A stretch of 64,000 bases of DNA, from positions 3,646-67,645 of the forward strand of contig CAYGPR010000021.1 of assembly GCA_964351985.1 (NCBI GenBank), given 5' to 3'. Source of the DNA: Meishania sp964351985 (GTDB taxonomy: Bacteria; Bacteroidota; Bacteroidia; Flavobacteriales; Flavobacteriaceae). Of this stretch, positions 55,238 to 63,786 are shown piece by piece. A program made the translations under genes and the position numbers. The notes below the pieces were generated by a model. That model searched no databases, had not been told where the DNA came from, and saw only the letters and a list, made by a program, of their open reading frames with translations. Within the stretch, counting starts at the first letter, position 1; every line of letters starts with the position of its first letter.

Positions 55238-56344
55238 ATGAAAGAAATCAAATCTATACTTCAACTTTACAACTCTTTAAAAACTTCAGGAGAAAAATGT
55301 GCCATTGCGCAGGTGGTTCGTGTGCAAGAATCTTCATATCGGAGGGAAGGGGCGAGAATGCTTGTTTTTGAATCCGGTGTTTTTGAAGGAGGAATCAGTG
55401 GAGGATGTTTAGAGGGAGATGCGTTGCAACGCTCACAAATCGCAATACTTAAGCAACAGCCATCAATCGTTACTTATGATACTTCAAAGGAAAATGAGAT
55501 TGGGGTAGGCTTGGGCTGTAACGGGGTTATCGATGTTTTGATTTCTCCCATTTCTGAAAATTCAGCTACGCTGGAAATGCTGCAGAAATGTGTTTCCGAT
55601 AGAGGAGAACATATTATTGCAACGGTAACAGCCCTAAATGCTGATATTGATACTATTCCCTTGGGAAGAAGTTTCTACTATGATAAAGATGCAGCATCCT
55701 TGGAAGATTGTCAACATAACGGATTACGAAATTTTCTTCAGGATAAAATTCAGGATGTTTTAGAAAACAAAAAATCAAGGACATATCATTTTGAGGAAGA
55801 AGGGATAAAGGCAAGTGTCTTTATTGAACTAATACCGCCACAATTTCATTTGGCGATTTATGGAGACAATTATGATGTATATCCCATGCTCGAAATGGCT
55901 AAATTGATGGACTGGGATGTTAGCTTGATAGGTAATGTTCAAAAACTCAAAAAAGAAAAACTACAATCCGTAAAAAATATCTATCTCAAAGACGGAGAAG
56001 CACGACCAGAGATTGACCATCGTACGGCTATCATTTTAATGGCACACGATTACAAAACTGACTATGCGAACTTGCAGCAATTAATAAAAAGTGAAGCTCC
56101 GTATATAGCTTCATTAGGGCCTCGTAAGCGTTTTGATAAAATGATTTCGGAGTTTAAAGCAAACGGAGTCGAATTTTCTCAATCTGATTTAAAACGTATT
56201 TATGCTCCCTGCGGACTAGAGATTGGAGCGAATACTCCTGAAGAAATTGCAATGAGCTTGTTTAGTGAACTTCTAAGTGTTTTTTCTGGGAATACTGGTG
56301 GGATGTTACGGGAGAAGGTTGGACCGATACATAATCGGATTTAA
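55238..56344 (+). CDS. XdhC/CoxI family molybdoenzyme maturation factor
   Basis: 368 residues from MKEIKSILQLYNSLKTS. The N-terminal XdhC/CoxI domain (about 1-130; 'ESSYRREGARMLVFESGVFE', 'GISGGCLEGDALQRSQIA', 'GVGLGCNGVIDVLI') and a C-terminal Rossmann domain (about 200-345, 'LAIYGDNYDVYPMLEMAKLM') match XdhC/CoxF proteins that bind and sulfurate the molybdenum cofactor before insertion. Its position before coxMSL supports service to CO dehydrogenase. Ends 2 bases before the convergent VanZ gene. Confidence 0.88.
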   Translation: MKEIKSILQLYNSLKTSGEKCAIAQVVRVQESSYRREGARMLVFESGVFEGGISGGCLEGDALQRSQIAILKQQPSIVTYDTSKENEIGVGLGCNGVIDVLISPISENSATLEMLQKCVSDRGEHIIATVTALNADIDTIPLGRSFYYDKDAASLEDCQHNGLRNFLQDKIQDVLENKKSRTYHFEEEGIKASVFIELIPPQFHLAIYGDNYDVYPMLEMAKLMDWDVSLIGNVQKLKKEKLQSVKNIYLKDGEARPEIDHRTAIILMAHDYKTDYANLQQLIKSEAPYIASLGPRKRFDKMISEFKANGVEFSQSDLKRIYAPCGLEIGANTPEEIAMSLFSELLSVFSGNTGGMLREKVGPIHNRI

Positions 56345-56346
56345 AA

Positions 56347-56892
56347 CTACTTTTTCTGACCCCGACCCCATGCTAGTAATCTACTTGCCCCGATCGCCAA
56401 AACACCGGCAAGAGTATTGAAGAAAATATCCACTGGATCAAAATAGCGTACAGGTATGTAAAGCTGAAGACATTCATCCAGGGTTCCGAGCAAGGTTATT
56501 ATTAAAATAGCCGCTAAGTCGGGCGATGTTGAATGACTTCCACGCTTTTTACGTTCTAAAAGTGCTTCATGAACAAGGAAAGCCAAAATACTATATTCCA
56601 TGAGGTGGCTGCGCTCAGGTATGGTCAAACGAATAAAGAACATTAAATAAACGGCAAAAATGCCCAGCCAAATCCAAATTTCCTTGTTGACTTTAGGTAT
56701 TCTAATTTCCTTAGTGATCAATGACATAGCGATAAGTGCTATCACTAAAAGGAAAATAAAGGCCGAAAAATTTTGGCTGTAAAAAATCTTTGTCAAAATT
56801 CCCGATAATAATAGGGTCGAGTAAATTGCAGCAAGGACAACTAGTGCCCAGATCCAAAGACGCTTTTCTCGTTGTGATTTGAAAAGTGACAT
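56347..56892 (-). CDS. VanZ family membrane protein
   Basis: 181 residues, five membrane helices. The family's hallmark stretch is 'ERSHLMEYSILAFLVHEAL', with a later 'LDECLQLYIPVRYFDPVDIF'. VanZ-like proteins are of unclear biochemical function (teicoplanin resistance in one system). It lies between xdhC and the cysteine desulfurase with no obvious link to CO oxidation. Confidence 0.87.
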   Translation of the reverse strand: MSLFKSQREKRLWIWALVVLAAIYSTLLLSGILTKIFYSQNFSAFIFLLVIALIAMSLITKEIRIPKVNKEIWIWLGIFAVYLMFFIRLTIPERSHLMEYSILAFLVHEALLERKKRGSHSTSPDLAAILIITLLGTLDECLQLYIPVRYFDPVDIFFNTLAGVLAIGASRLLAWGRGQKK

Positions 56893-56922
56893 TGCGTTAA
56901 AGTATTTCCTTAAGGTAATGAT

Positions 56923-58101
56923 TCAAACCCCTCTTCTTTCCCAAAGAATATTACTCTCCCTTTGCTTTGAAACTGCTGTGGTAATAATTGCAATTGCCTT
57001 TTCAATATCGTTTTCAGAAGTATATCTGCCAATACTCAACCGTAACGAAGCATAGGCCAAACTACATTCAATACCCATTGCCGTCAAGACATGTGACGGT
57101 TCCACAGAAGCAGAATTACAAGCGGATCCATTGGAAACAGCAATTTGTCTACTGAGTGCAATTAACAAATTTGCCCCATCCACAAAAGGAAAAGAAACAT
57201 GTACTGTATTCGGTAAGCGCTGTGCAGTTTTACTATTGGAAACCACAAGTTCAATTTCTAGCAGACCTGCCTCCAGTTGATCCCGTAAGTTTTCCAATCG
57301 TTTTTTTTCTGAATCTTGATTTTCGTAAGCCAAGTCAATCGCTTTTGCAAAGCCTACTATTAAAGGCGTATTAATTGTTCCACCGCGTTGTCCTTTTTGT
57401 TGCCCACCACCTTGAATGAAACTGGGCAGCTGATTATAATCTTCATTATCTTTTATAAAGGTAAGCCCGATTCCTTTTGGACCATAAACCTTATGACCCG
57501 AAAAACAGGCGAAATCAACTATCTGCAAAACCGTATCTAATCGGACTTTTCCCAAAGCCTGAGTGGTATCCGAAAAAAGAAGGCTTCCATTTTCGTGCGT
57601 TAATACTGCAATTTCTTCCAAAGGTTGAATGACTCCAGTTTCATTGTTCGCGTACATAATGCAAACCAAAATGGTTTCGGGTCGCATTGCCGCCTTGAAT
57701 TGTTCTATCTGAATTAGCCCTTCGGAATCCACATCCAAATAGGTAACCTCAAAACCATCTTCTTCTAAAAAGGCGCATGTGTCTAGAACAACTTTATGCT
57801 CTGCTTTGGTAGTAATGATGTGTTTTCCTTTGTTGCGATATTTTCTACAAACTCCCTTCAACACCATATTGATGCTTTCGGTGGACCCGGAGGTATAGAT
57901 TAAATCGCTAGGGGAAACTCCCAAATGCTTTGCAATTCCGGATGAGGCATCTTCCACCGCACTCTTTGCCAACCAACCATAAGGATGATGACTGCTCGAG
58001 GGATTACCAAAATCATCATGAAAATAGGGCAGCATAGCATCTACAACTTCCTTTGCACAGGGTGTGGTGGCGTTGTAGTCAAAATAGAGTTGGGAGTACA
58101 T
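56923..58101 (-). CDS. Cysteine desulfurase in the cox region
   Basis: 392 residues from MYSQLYFDYNATTPCAKEVV (an ATG seven codons earlier is equally possible). Class V aminotransferase fold: 'DDFGNPSSSHHPYGWLAK', 'YTSGSTESINMVL', the PLP lysine in 'FSGHKVYGPKGIG' and the persulfide cysteine in 'SNGSACNSASVEPSHVL'. Its placement next to moaA, xdhC and cox genes suggests it supplies the sulfur for the Mo-S-Cu centre; that is inference. Confidence 0.9.
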   Translation of the reverse strand: MYSQLYFDYNATTPCAKEVVDAMLPYFHDDFGNPSSSHHPYGWLAKSAVEDASSGIAKHLGVSPSDLIYTSGSTESINMVLKGVCRKYRNKGKHIITTKAEHKVVLDTCAFLEEDGFEVTYLDVDSEGLIQIEQFKAAMRPETILVCIMYANNETGVIQPLEEIAVLTHENGSLLFSDTTQALGKVRLDTVLQIVDFACFSGHKVYGPKGIGLTFIKDNEDYNQLPSFIQGGGQQKGQRGGTINTPLIVGFAKAIDLAYENQDSEKKRLENLRDQLEAGLLEIELVVSNSKTAQRLPNTVHVSFPFVDGANLLIALSRQIAVSNGSACNSASVEPSHVLTAMGIECSLAYASLRLSIGRYTSENDIEKAIAIITTAVSKQRESNILWERRGV

Positions 58102-58205
58102 TCTCGATATCGATTTACCCATTAGTTAAAGGTAAGGATTATCCCAAAATATTTATTTTCTTCTTCTTCGGATTACAATAAGAATTGTTTATACTAATAT
58201 AAATT

Positions 58206-58230
58206 ATTAATTAGTTAACGACTGATTAAT
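58206..58230. promoter_or_regulatory. Candidate operator upstream of coxMSL
   Basis: ATTAATTAGT-TAACG-ACTGATTAAT: 10-base arms matching at 9 of 10 positions, centred about 53 bases before the predicted transcript start, a usual place for an activator site. Confidence 0.45.
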
Positions 58231-58234
58231 ATCA

Positions 58235-58265
58235 TTGTGATTTTAATCAATTAGAACTATATTTA
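58235..58265 (+). promoter_or_regulatory. Promoter of the cox operon
   Basis: TTG at 58235-58237, 20 bases, then TATATTTA at 58258-58265, one base off the TAnnTTTG consensus; ATG follows 33 bases later. Confidence 0.5.
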
Positions 58266-58298
58266 TTGCTTATCCCTTAAATTAATTCCTAAAAAATT

Positions 58299-59168
58299 AT
58301 GATTCCTGCTATTTTCAATTATCACAAGGCGACTTCGATTCAAGAAGCCATAGCCTTATCACAAGAACTTGGTGAAGAAGCGAAATATATGTCTGGCGGC
58401 CATAGCCTGCTACCGATGATGAAACTTCGATTCGCCACTCCCGAACACATTATAGATATCAGTAAGATCGAAGGGCTCTCCTATATTAAGGAAGACGGCG
58501 ATATGCTGAAAATCGGTGCTTTGACCACACAAAGCGAGATGGAGCATAACAGCCTCATAAAGGAGAATTATCCAATCATGGGAGATGCCATCTGGTTGAC
58601 GGCTGATCCTTCAGTCCGAAACTGCGGTACCATTGGCGGTAACATCGCACACGGTGATGCGGCCAACGATCAACCAGCTTTAATGTTGGCCATGCGGGCG
58701 ACGGTTATTGCGGAAGGTGCGGATGGAAAAAAGACTATACCCATAGATGAGTTTTTCCACGGATTTTATATGACAGCTTTGGAACCCGGAGATATACTCA
58801 CGGAAATTCAAATTCCGAAAGCCAAGAAAGGTAGTGGTGGCGCTTATCACAAAGTAGAACGAAAAGTTGGAGATTACGCAACCGCAGGAGTAGCCGTTCA
58901 TGTAGAATTGGACGATGATGGCGTTTGCCAAGAAATCGGGATAGGCTTGACCAATGTCAGTGCAGTACCTATGCGCTTGGAAAGAGGGGAGGAAATTCTT
59001 CGAGGTAAAAAAATCACGGACGATTTAATAGAACAAGTTGGTCAGATCGCAAGCGAAGATTGTGAACCAGAATCTGATTTAAGGGGGTCGGAAGCATATA
59101 AAAGATCTATCGTGAACACGATTACAAAAAGAATGTTGAATAAGGCTCTTGAAAGAGCAAAACAATAA
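58299..59168 (+). CDS. coxM: Carbon monoxide dehydrogenase, medium (FAD) subunit
   Basis: 289 residues. FAD-binding motifs of the CoxM group are exact: 'GGHSLLPMMKLR' (33-44) and 'TIGGNIAHGDAANDQPALML' (111-130). 'HKVERKVGDYATAGVAV' and the C-terminal 'VNTITKRMLNKALERA' complete it. It passes electrons from the [2Fe-2S] subunit to the quinone pool. First gene of M-S-L order; coxS begins 8 bases after. Confidence 0.93.
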   Translation: MIPAIFNYHKATSIQEAIALSQELGEEAKYMSGGHSLLPMMKLRFATPEHIIDISKIEGLSYIKEDGDMLKIGALTTQSEMEHNSLIKENYPIMGDAIWLTADPSVRNCGTIGGNIAHGDAANDQPALMLAMRATVIAEGADGKKTIPIDEFFHGFYMTALEPGDILTEIQIPKAKKGSGGAYHKVERKVGDYATAGVAVHVELDDDGVCQEIGIGLTNVSAVPMRLERGEEILRGKKITDDLIEQVGQIASEDCEPESDLRGSEAYKRSIVNTITKRMLNKALERAKQ

Positions 59169-59176
59169 AAATCGCT

Positions 59177-59668
59177 ATGGCAAAACATAAAGTAACAATG
59201 ACAATAAATGGGGCAAGCGTTTCTGCCGAGGTGGATTCTCGTTTGCTCTTGGTACATTTTATACGAGAGAATCTAGACATGACAGGCACCCATATCGGTT
59301 GCGATACATCAAGTTGTGGTGCTTGCACCATTTTGATCGATGGTAAATCGGTCAAGTCATGTACCTATTTGGCCGTTCGGGCTGATGGCGCAAATATCAC
59401 TACGATAGAAGGTATTGCAGCCGATGGCACCAACCACCCGCTACAAAAGGCATTTCATGATCAACATGGTCTTCATTGCGGTTTCTGTACTCCGGGTATG
59501 ATTATGAGGTCTATTGAACTATTGGAAACAAACCCCAACCCTACAGAAAAGGAAATACGATGGGGAATTTCAGGAAACCTGTGTAGATGTACAGGCTATA
59601 ACAATATCGTAAAGTCCGTGCAACAGGCTGCGGAAGAAATGTCCAAAGAAAAAGAAGCCATAGTCTAA
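59177..59668 (+). CDS. coxS: Carbon monoxide dehydrogenase, small [2Fe-2S] subunit
   Basis: 163 residues. The plant-type cluster is at Cys42, Cys47, Cys50 and Cys62 ('IGCDTSSCGAC', 'KSCTY'); the helical-domain cluster at Cys101, Cys104, Cys136 and Cys138 ('HCGFCTPGMI', 'NLCRCTGYN'). All eight cysteines of the xanthine-dehydrogenase-type small subunit are present. It carries electrons from the molybdenum site to FAD. Confidence 0.94.
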   Translation: MAKHKVTMTINGASVSAEVDSRLLLVHFIRENLDMTGTHIGCDTSSCGACTILIDGKSVKSCTYLAVRADGANITTIEGIAADGTNHPLQKAFHDQHGLHCGFCTPGMIMRSIELLETNPNPTEKEIRWGISGNLCRCTGYNNIVKSVQQAAEEMSKEKEAIV

Positions 59669-59685
59669 CCTCTAAATAAAAAAAT

Positions 59686-62052
59686 ATGTTCTCATGTAAA
59701 ACATCACCAGAGGTAGGCGGAATGGGCCACTCTGTAAAACGAAAAGAAGATGCCCGTTTTTTACACGGCAAAGGTAATTATACCGATGACGTAAAATTAC
59801 CGGGCATGCTGCATATGGTCATGGTACGTAGTCCGTACGCATATGCAAAAATTTTAAGTATCGATAAAGAAAAAGCTTTGGCCATTGACGGTGTTTTGGC
59901 TGTCATTACCGGCGAAGATTTGGCGCAATATAATTTACACTGGATGCCCACTTTACTTTCCGATACCCAAATGGTTTTACCAACGGATACGGTAATGCAT
60001 CAATCGCAAGAGGTTTGTGCAGTCATTGCAACGGACAGATATGTTGCCGTTGATGGTGCTGAAGCTGTAGACGTTCAATATGAACCGATGCAAGCCATTG
60101 TGAATCCGTTTAAGGCATTGGATGAAGATGCACCTTTACTGCGACCTGATAAAGAAGGTCAGAAAGACAATCAAATCTATCATTGGGAGCGTGGCGATAG
60201 GGCGAAAACCGATGCTGCCATTGCGGCGGCAGATGTGGTTGTAAAAGAACGTATTCATTTACCAAGAATCCATGTGGCTTCTATAGAAACCTGTGGAGTT
60301 GTGGCGTCTTATGATAAGGATACCGAAAAAATGCTGATTTACTTGACCTCTCAAGCACCTCATGCCATTCGTACCATTTTGGCTTTGGTTGCAGGTCACG
60401 TTGGATTATCCGAAGAAAAGATTCGAATTATCGCTCCGGATATTGGGGGTGGTTTTGGAGGAAAAGTTCCTGTATACCCTGGGTATGTGGTTGCGATTGC
60501 AGCTTCTTTCTTAATTGGAAAACCGGTAAAATGGATTGAAGACCGTTCTGAGAATTTGGTCAACGGATTTGCAAGAGATTATCATATGGACTGCGAATTA
60601 GCTGCAACAAAGGATGGAAAAATTCAGGCGTTCAAAGTTTCGACCCTGGCCGACCATGGATATACCGATTCTTCGGCGAACCCTTCAAAATATCCTACGG
60701 GAATGTTCTCCATTTGTACGGGTTCGTATGACTATGAGCACGCTTTTGCGGAATTAGATGCAGTGTATACCAACAAAGCCCCAGGTGGAGTTGCCTACCG
60801 ATGCTCTTTCCGTGTGACGGAAGCAGTTCATGCCATTGAACGTATGGTAGATAAACTTGCTGCAGAGATAAAGATGGATCCGGCCGAAATCAGGTTTAAA
60901 AACTTCATCAAGAAAGAACAATTTCCGTATGCTTCTCCTTTAGGGTGGAGCTACGATAGTGGAGATTACAAGGCTACATTGGAAAAGGCCATGGAAATGG
61001 TCGGTTATGATGATTATAAAAAAGAACAGGCTGAAAAACGTGCCCAAGGCAAGTTGATGGGTATTGGAATCTGTACCTTCACGGAAGTAGTGGGGGCAGG
61101 ACCATCTAAGGATTTTGATATTTTAGGAATAGCAATGTTCGATAGTGCCGAGATTCGCGTGCATCCAACAGGTAAAGCATTAGCGCGGTTTGGAACAAAA
61201 TCACAAGGACAAGGTCACGAAACGACGTATGCTCAGATTTTAGCAGAAGAACTCGGGATTCCATACACGGATATTGAAATCGACGAGGGTGATACCGATA
61301 CAGCTCCTTATGGATTAGGTACTTATGCAAGTCGAAGTACACCAACTGCTGGAGCTGCAGCAGCAATTGCAGCCCGAAAACTACGTGATAAAGGCAAGAA
61401 AATTGCAGCGCACCTATTAGAAGTGAGTGAGGAAGACATCGAATGGGAAGTTGGTAAATACTTTGTAAAAGGAGCTCCTGAAAAATCTAAAACAATTCAA
61501 GATGTGGCCTTTGCGGCATACACAAACTTTCCACAAGGAATGGAACCGGGATTTGAAGCAACACATTACTATGACCCACCAAATTTAACGTTCCCTAACG
61601 GTGCCTATATCTGCGTGGTTGAGGTTGACGAAGAAACCGGTGCGATCGATGTAAAACGTTTTGTGGCCATCGACGACTGTGGAAACATTATAAATCCGAT
61701 GATCGTAGAAGGACAAGTGCACGGTGGATTGACTCAGGGTATTGCACCCGCAATGTATGAGGGCATTGTATATGATGATGAAGGGAATGTGTTGAACGGA
61801 ACTTTAATGGATTATCTCGTGCCAACGGCGGTAGAATCCCCTCATTGGGAAACAGGTCATACGATTACGCCATCACCACATCACCCTCTTGGAGCAAAAG
61901 GTGTTGCAGAATCGCCAACGGTTGGGGCTCCACCGGCAATCGCGAATGCGATTATCGATGCGTTATATCCATTGGGAATCAAACATTTGGATATTCCAAT
62001 TACGCCTGATAAGGTTTGGGATGCAATTCAAAAAGCAAAGGCTACGGCATAG
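59686..62052 (+). CDS. coxL: Carbon monoxide dehydrogenase, large (Mo/Cu) subunit, form I
   Basis: 788 residues, slightly shorter than the 809-residue Oligotropha protein. 'VAYRCSFR' at 369-376 is the form I active-site loop; Cys373 would bind copper. 'PDIGGGFGGK' (251-260) and the late 'KGVAESPTVGAPPA' with Glu742 complete the cofactor pocket and base. Xanthine dehydrogenases and form II (AYRGAGR) proteins differ at these points. The enzyme oxidises CO to CO2 on the cytoplasmic face. The signatures are seen; activity is inferred. Confidence 0.93.
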   Translation: MFSCKTSPEVGGMGHSVKRKEDARFLHGKGNYTDDVKLPGMLHMVMVRSPYAYAKILSIDKEKALAIDGVLAVITGEDLAQYNLHWMPTLLSDTQMVLPTDTVMHQSQEVCAVIATDRYVAVDGAEAVDVQYEPMQAIVNPFKALDEDAPLLRPDKEGQKDNQIYHWERGDRAKTDAAIAAADVVVKERIHLPRIHVASIETCGVVASYDKDTEKMLIYLTSQAPHAIRTILALVAGHVGLSEEKIRIIAPDIGGGFGGKVPVYPGYVVAIAASFLIGKPVKWIEDRSENLVNGFARDYHMDCELAATKDGKIQAFKVSTLADHGYTDSSANPSKYPTGMFSICTGSYDYEHAFAELDAVYTNKAPGGVAYRCSFRVTEAVHAIERMVDKLAAEIKMDPAEIRFKNFIKKEQFPYASPLGWSYDSGDYKATLEKAMEMVGYDDYKKEQAEKRAQGKLMGIGICTFTEVVGAGPSKDFDILGIAMFDSAEIRVHPTGKALARFGTKSQGQGHETTYAQILAEELGIPYTDIEIDEGDTDTAPYGLGTYASRSTPTAGAAAAIAARKLRDKGKKIAAHLLEVSEEDIEWEVGKYFVKGAPEKSKTIQDVAFAAYTNFPQGMEPGFEATHYYDPPNLTFPNGAYICVVEVDEETGAIDVKRFVAIDDCGNIINPMIVEGQVHGGLTQGIAPAMYEGIVYDDEGNVLNGTLMDYLVPTAVESPHWETGHTITPSPHHPLGAKGVAESPTVGAPPAIANAIIDALYPLGIKHLDIPITPDKVWDAIQKAKATA

Positions 62053-62234
62053 GTACGAAGTTGGAATTATGAGGTAAAAGTAAAAATGGTAAAAATCCTT
62101 TCCCTTAAAATAAGGGCAATGGCTCAAGCCGAAGTCTAGAGACGGTTTGATTAAAACATAGTCGATAGAATATTACTACTTACCAATAACAAAAGCGCAA
62201 TCAAAAAGAGAAAGCGTAGAACAGCGTTAAACAA

Positions 62235-62254
62235 ATTCCGGCCTTCTCCGGAAT
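62235..62254 (+). other. Hairpin in the coxL-coxG gap
   Basis: ATTCCGG/CCGGAAT stem with a six-base loop, 21 bases before coxG and without a T run; a leader or RNA-processing structure is possible. The rest of the 223-base gap (62053-62275) holds no recognised gene. Confidence 0.45.
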
Positions 62255-62275
62255 AACACTAAAAATACTATTGTA

Positions 62276-62749
62276 ATGAAAACACAATTAGATAAATCGT
62301 TCGAGGTGCCACAAAGCACAGATCTGGTCTGGGAACATTTAATCGACCCGGAGAAAATAATGGACTGCGTTCCTGGGGTATCGGTAGACGAAAAAGTTGG
62401 TGATAATCACTATAAAGGAAAAGTGGGTATGAAATTCGGACCTATGGGTGTGAAATATGATGCTGATATCTTCTATAAAGAAATTGATAAAGAAAACAGA
62501 AAAATCATTCTTACTGGTGATGGCGTAGATTCTAAAGGCAACGGAAATGCTGAAATGATGATGACGATCAACCTTACAGATCGTGATGAAGGAGGAGTCA
62601 AATTAGACGCCATTATGGATGTTACTGTAAATGGAAAGATTGCTCAATTTGGTTCGAGATTGATTACCACGGTTTCGAATCAATTGTTCAAACAATTCGT
62701 TTCCAATTTCTCCAAAAAATTAGCTGCAGCAGAGGCGGCAACGGCATAG
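62276..62749 (+). CDS. coxG: CoxG-like SRPBCC protein
   Basis: 157 residues of the SRPBCC/START fold, the 'carbon monoxide dehydrogenase subunit G' group: 'FEVPQSTDLVWEHLIDPEKI', 'CVPGVSVDEKVGDNHYKGKV', 'KFGPMGVKYDADI' and a C-terminal amphipathic helix. In other bacteria CoxG anchors the enzyme to the membrane. Ends 23 bases before a terminator-like hairpin. Confidence 0.87.
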   Translation: MKTQLDKSFEVPQSTDLVWEHLIDPEKIMDCVPGVSVDEKVGDNHYKGKVGMKFGPMGVKYDADIFYKEIDKENRKIILTGDGVDSKGNGNAEMMMTINLTDRDEGGVKLDAIMDVTVNGKIAQFGSRLITTVSNQLFKQFVSNFSKKLAAAEAATA

Positions 62750-62772
62750 ATAGTCCCGGATTCTATAATCAG

Positions 62773-62801
62773 AAGCTATGCTCCCCCGAGCATAGCTTTT
62801 T
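62773..62801 (+). terminator. Terminator/attenuator between coxG and coxD
   Basis: 11-base stem AAGCTATGCTC/GAGCATAGCTT with a CCCC loop, running into a T run. It sits inside the operon, so partial read-through may set enzyme-to-maturase ratio. Confidence 0.78.
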
Positions 62802-62814
62802 AAAATTTTAGCTA

Positions 62815-63687
62815 TTGAACAAAGAAATTGATACGCTGATAAAAGATTTTTATGAGCACGACTATATTTTGAGCGAAGAACTGGCGACTTCCATTTTTCT
62901 ATTGAAGAATTTGGAAAAGCCATTATTATTGGAGGGAAACCCAGGAGTGGGTAAAACCATGCTTGCCAAGACTTTAGCGGAACATTTAGGTACGAATTTA
63001 ATTCGTTTGCAATGTTATGAAGGTCTTGATGTTAGTACCACCATCTACGAGTGGAATTACCAAAAACAACTGCTCCATATCAAACTTTTTGAACAAGAAG
63101 AAGATAAACTGGCGCTCCAAAATCAGATATTTGGAATGGAATATGTGCTCCAGCGCCCCTTGTTACAATCGATAAGTTCAGATAAACCCGTGGTACTTTT
63201 AATTGATGAAATCGACCGTGCAGATGAAGAATTTGAAGCTTATTTATTGGAGCTTCTTTCCGATTTCCAAATCAGTATTCCAGAATTGGGAACGATAGCG
63301 GCAACCTCAAAACCGCTTGTTATTTTGACTTCAAACAGAACAAGGGAACTTAGTGATGCGCTAAGAAGGCGTTGCCTCTATCATTGGGTAGACTTTCCAT
63401 CCAAGGCCAAAGAGATTGATATCATTGCCAAGAAGCTTCCGAATATCGATGAAGAATTGGCGACACAGGTAGTGACTTTTATTCATAATTTACGAAAGTC
63501 AAGCCTACATAAACCCCCTGGAATTGCCGAATCCTTGGACTGGGCGAAAACCTTATTGTTGATGAACCAAAAAAACATCACTGACGAAATCGTACAAAAC
63601 ACCATTGGTAGTGTCTTGAAACACAAAGATGACGTAGAGTTTGTTAAAAATAAAACGGTGCAGGAGTTTTTAATGCCTGTCACTTAA
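62815..63687 (+). CDS. coxD: CoxD-like MoxR AAA+ ATPase
   Basis: 290 residues from a TTG start (MNKEIDTLIKDFYEHDYILS); no ATG is available and a stop lies two codons upstream in frame. Walker A 'LEGNPGVGKTMLA' (39-51) and Walker B 'LLIDEIDRADEEFEAY' (Asp131-Glu132), a sensor region 'VILTSNRTRELSDALRRRC' and a C-terminal lid. CoxD assists assembly of the copper-sulfur site in CO dehydrogenase, using ATP. CoxE follows, as usual. Confidence 0.88.
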   Translation: MNKEIDTLIKDFYEHDYILSEELATSIFLLKNLEKPLLLEGNPGVGKTMLAKTLAEHLGTNLIRLQCYEGLDVSTTIYEWNYQKQLLHIKLFEQEEDKLALQNQIFGMEYVLQRPLLQSISSDKPVVLLIDEIDRADEEFEAYLLELLSDFQISIPELGTIAATSKPLVILTSNRTRELSDALRRRCLYHWVDFPSKAKEIDIIAKKLPNIDEELATQVVTFIHNLRKSSLHKPPGIAESLDWAKTLLLMNQKNITDEIVQNTIGSVLKHKDDVEFVKNKTVQEFLMPVT

Positions 63688-63786
63688 TCCAAAACCCAAC
63701 TCAATTGTCAGTTCGAGCGGAGTCGAGAATCGGCTATAAGGTTCAAGCTTTCAAAAAGCTCGTAATCCAAAGTTCTAATAATCAAG

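Noticed and set aside
59686..62052. Xanthine dehydrogenase as the product of the cox genes
   Set aside because: The AYRCSFR loop, M-S-L order and coxG/D/E neighbours are specific for CO dehydrogenase.
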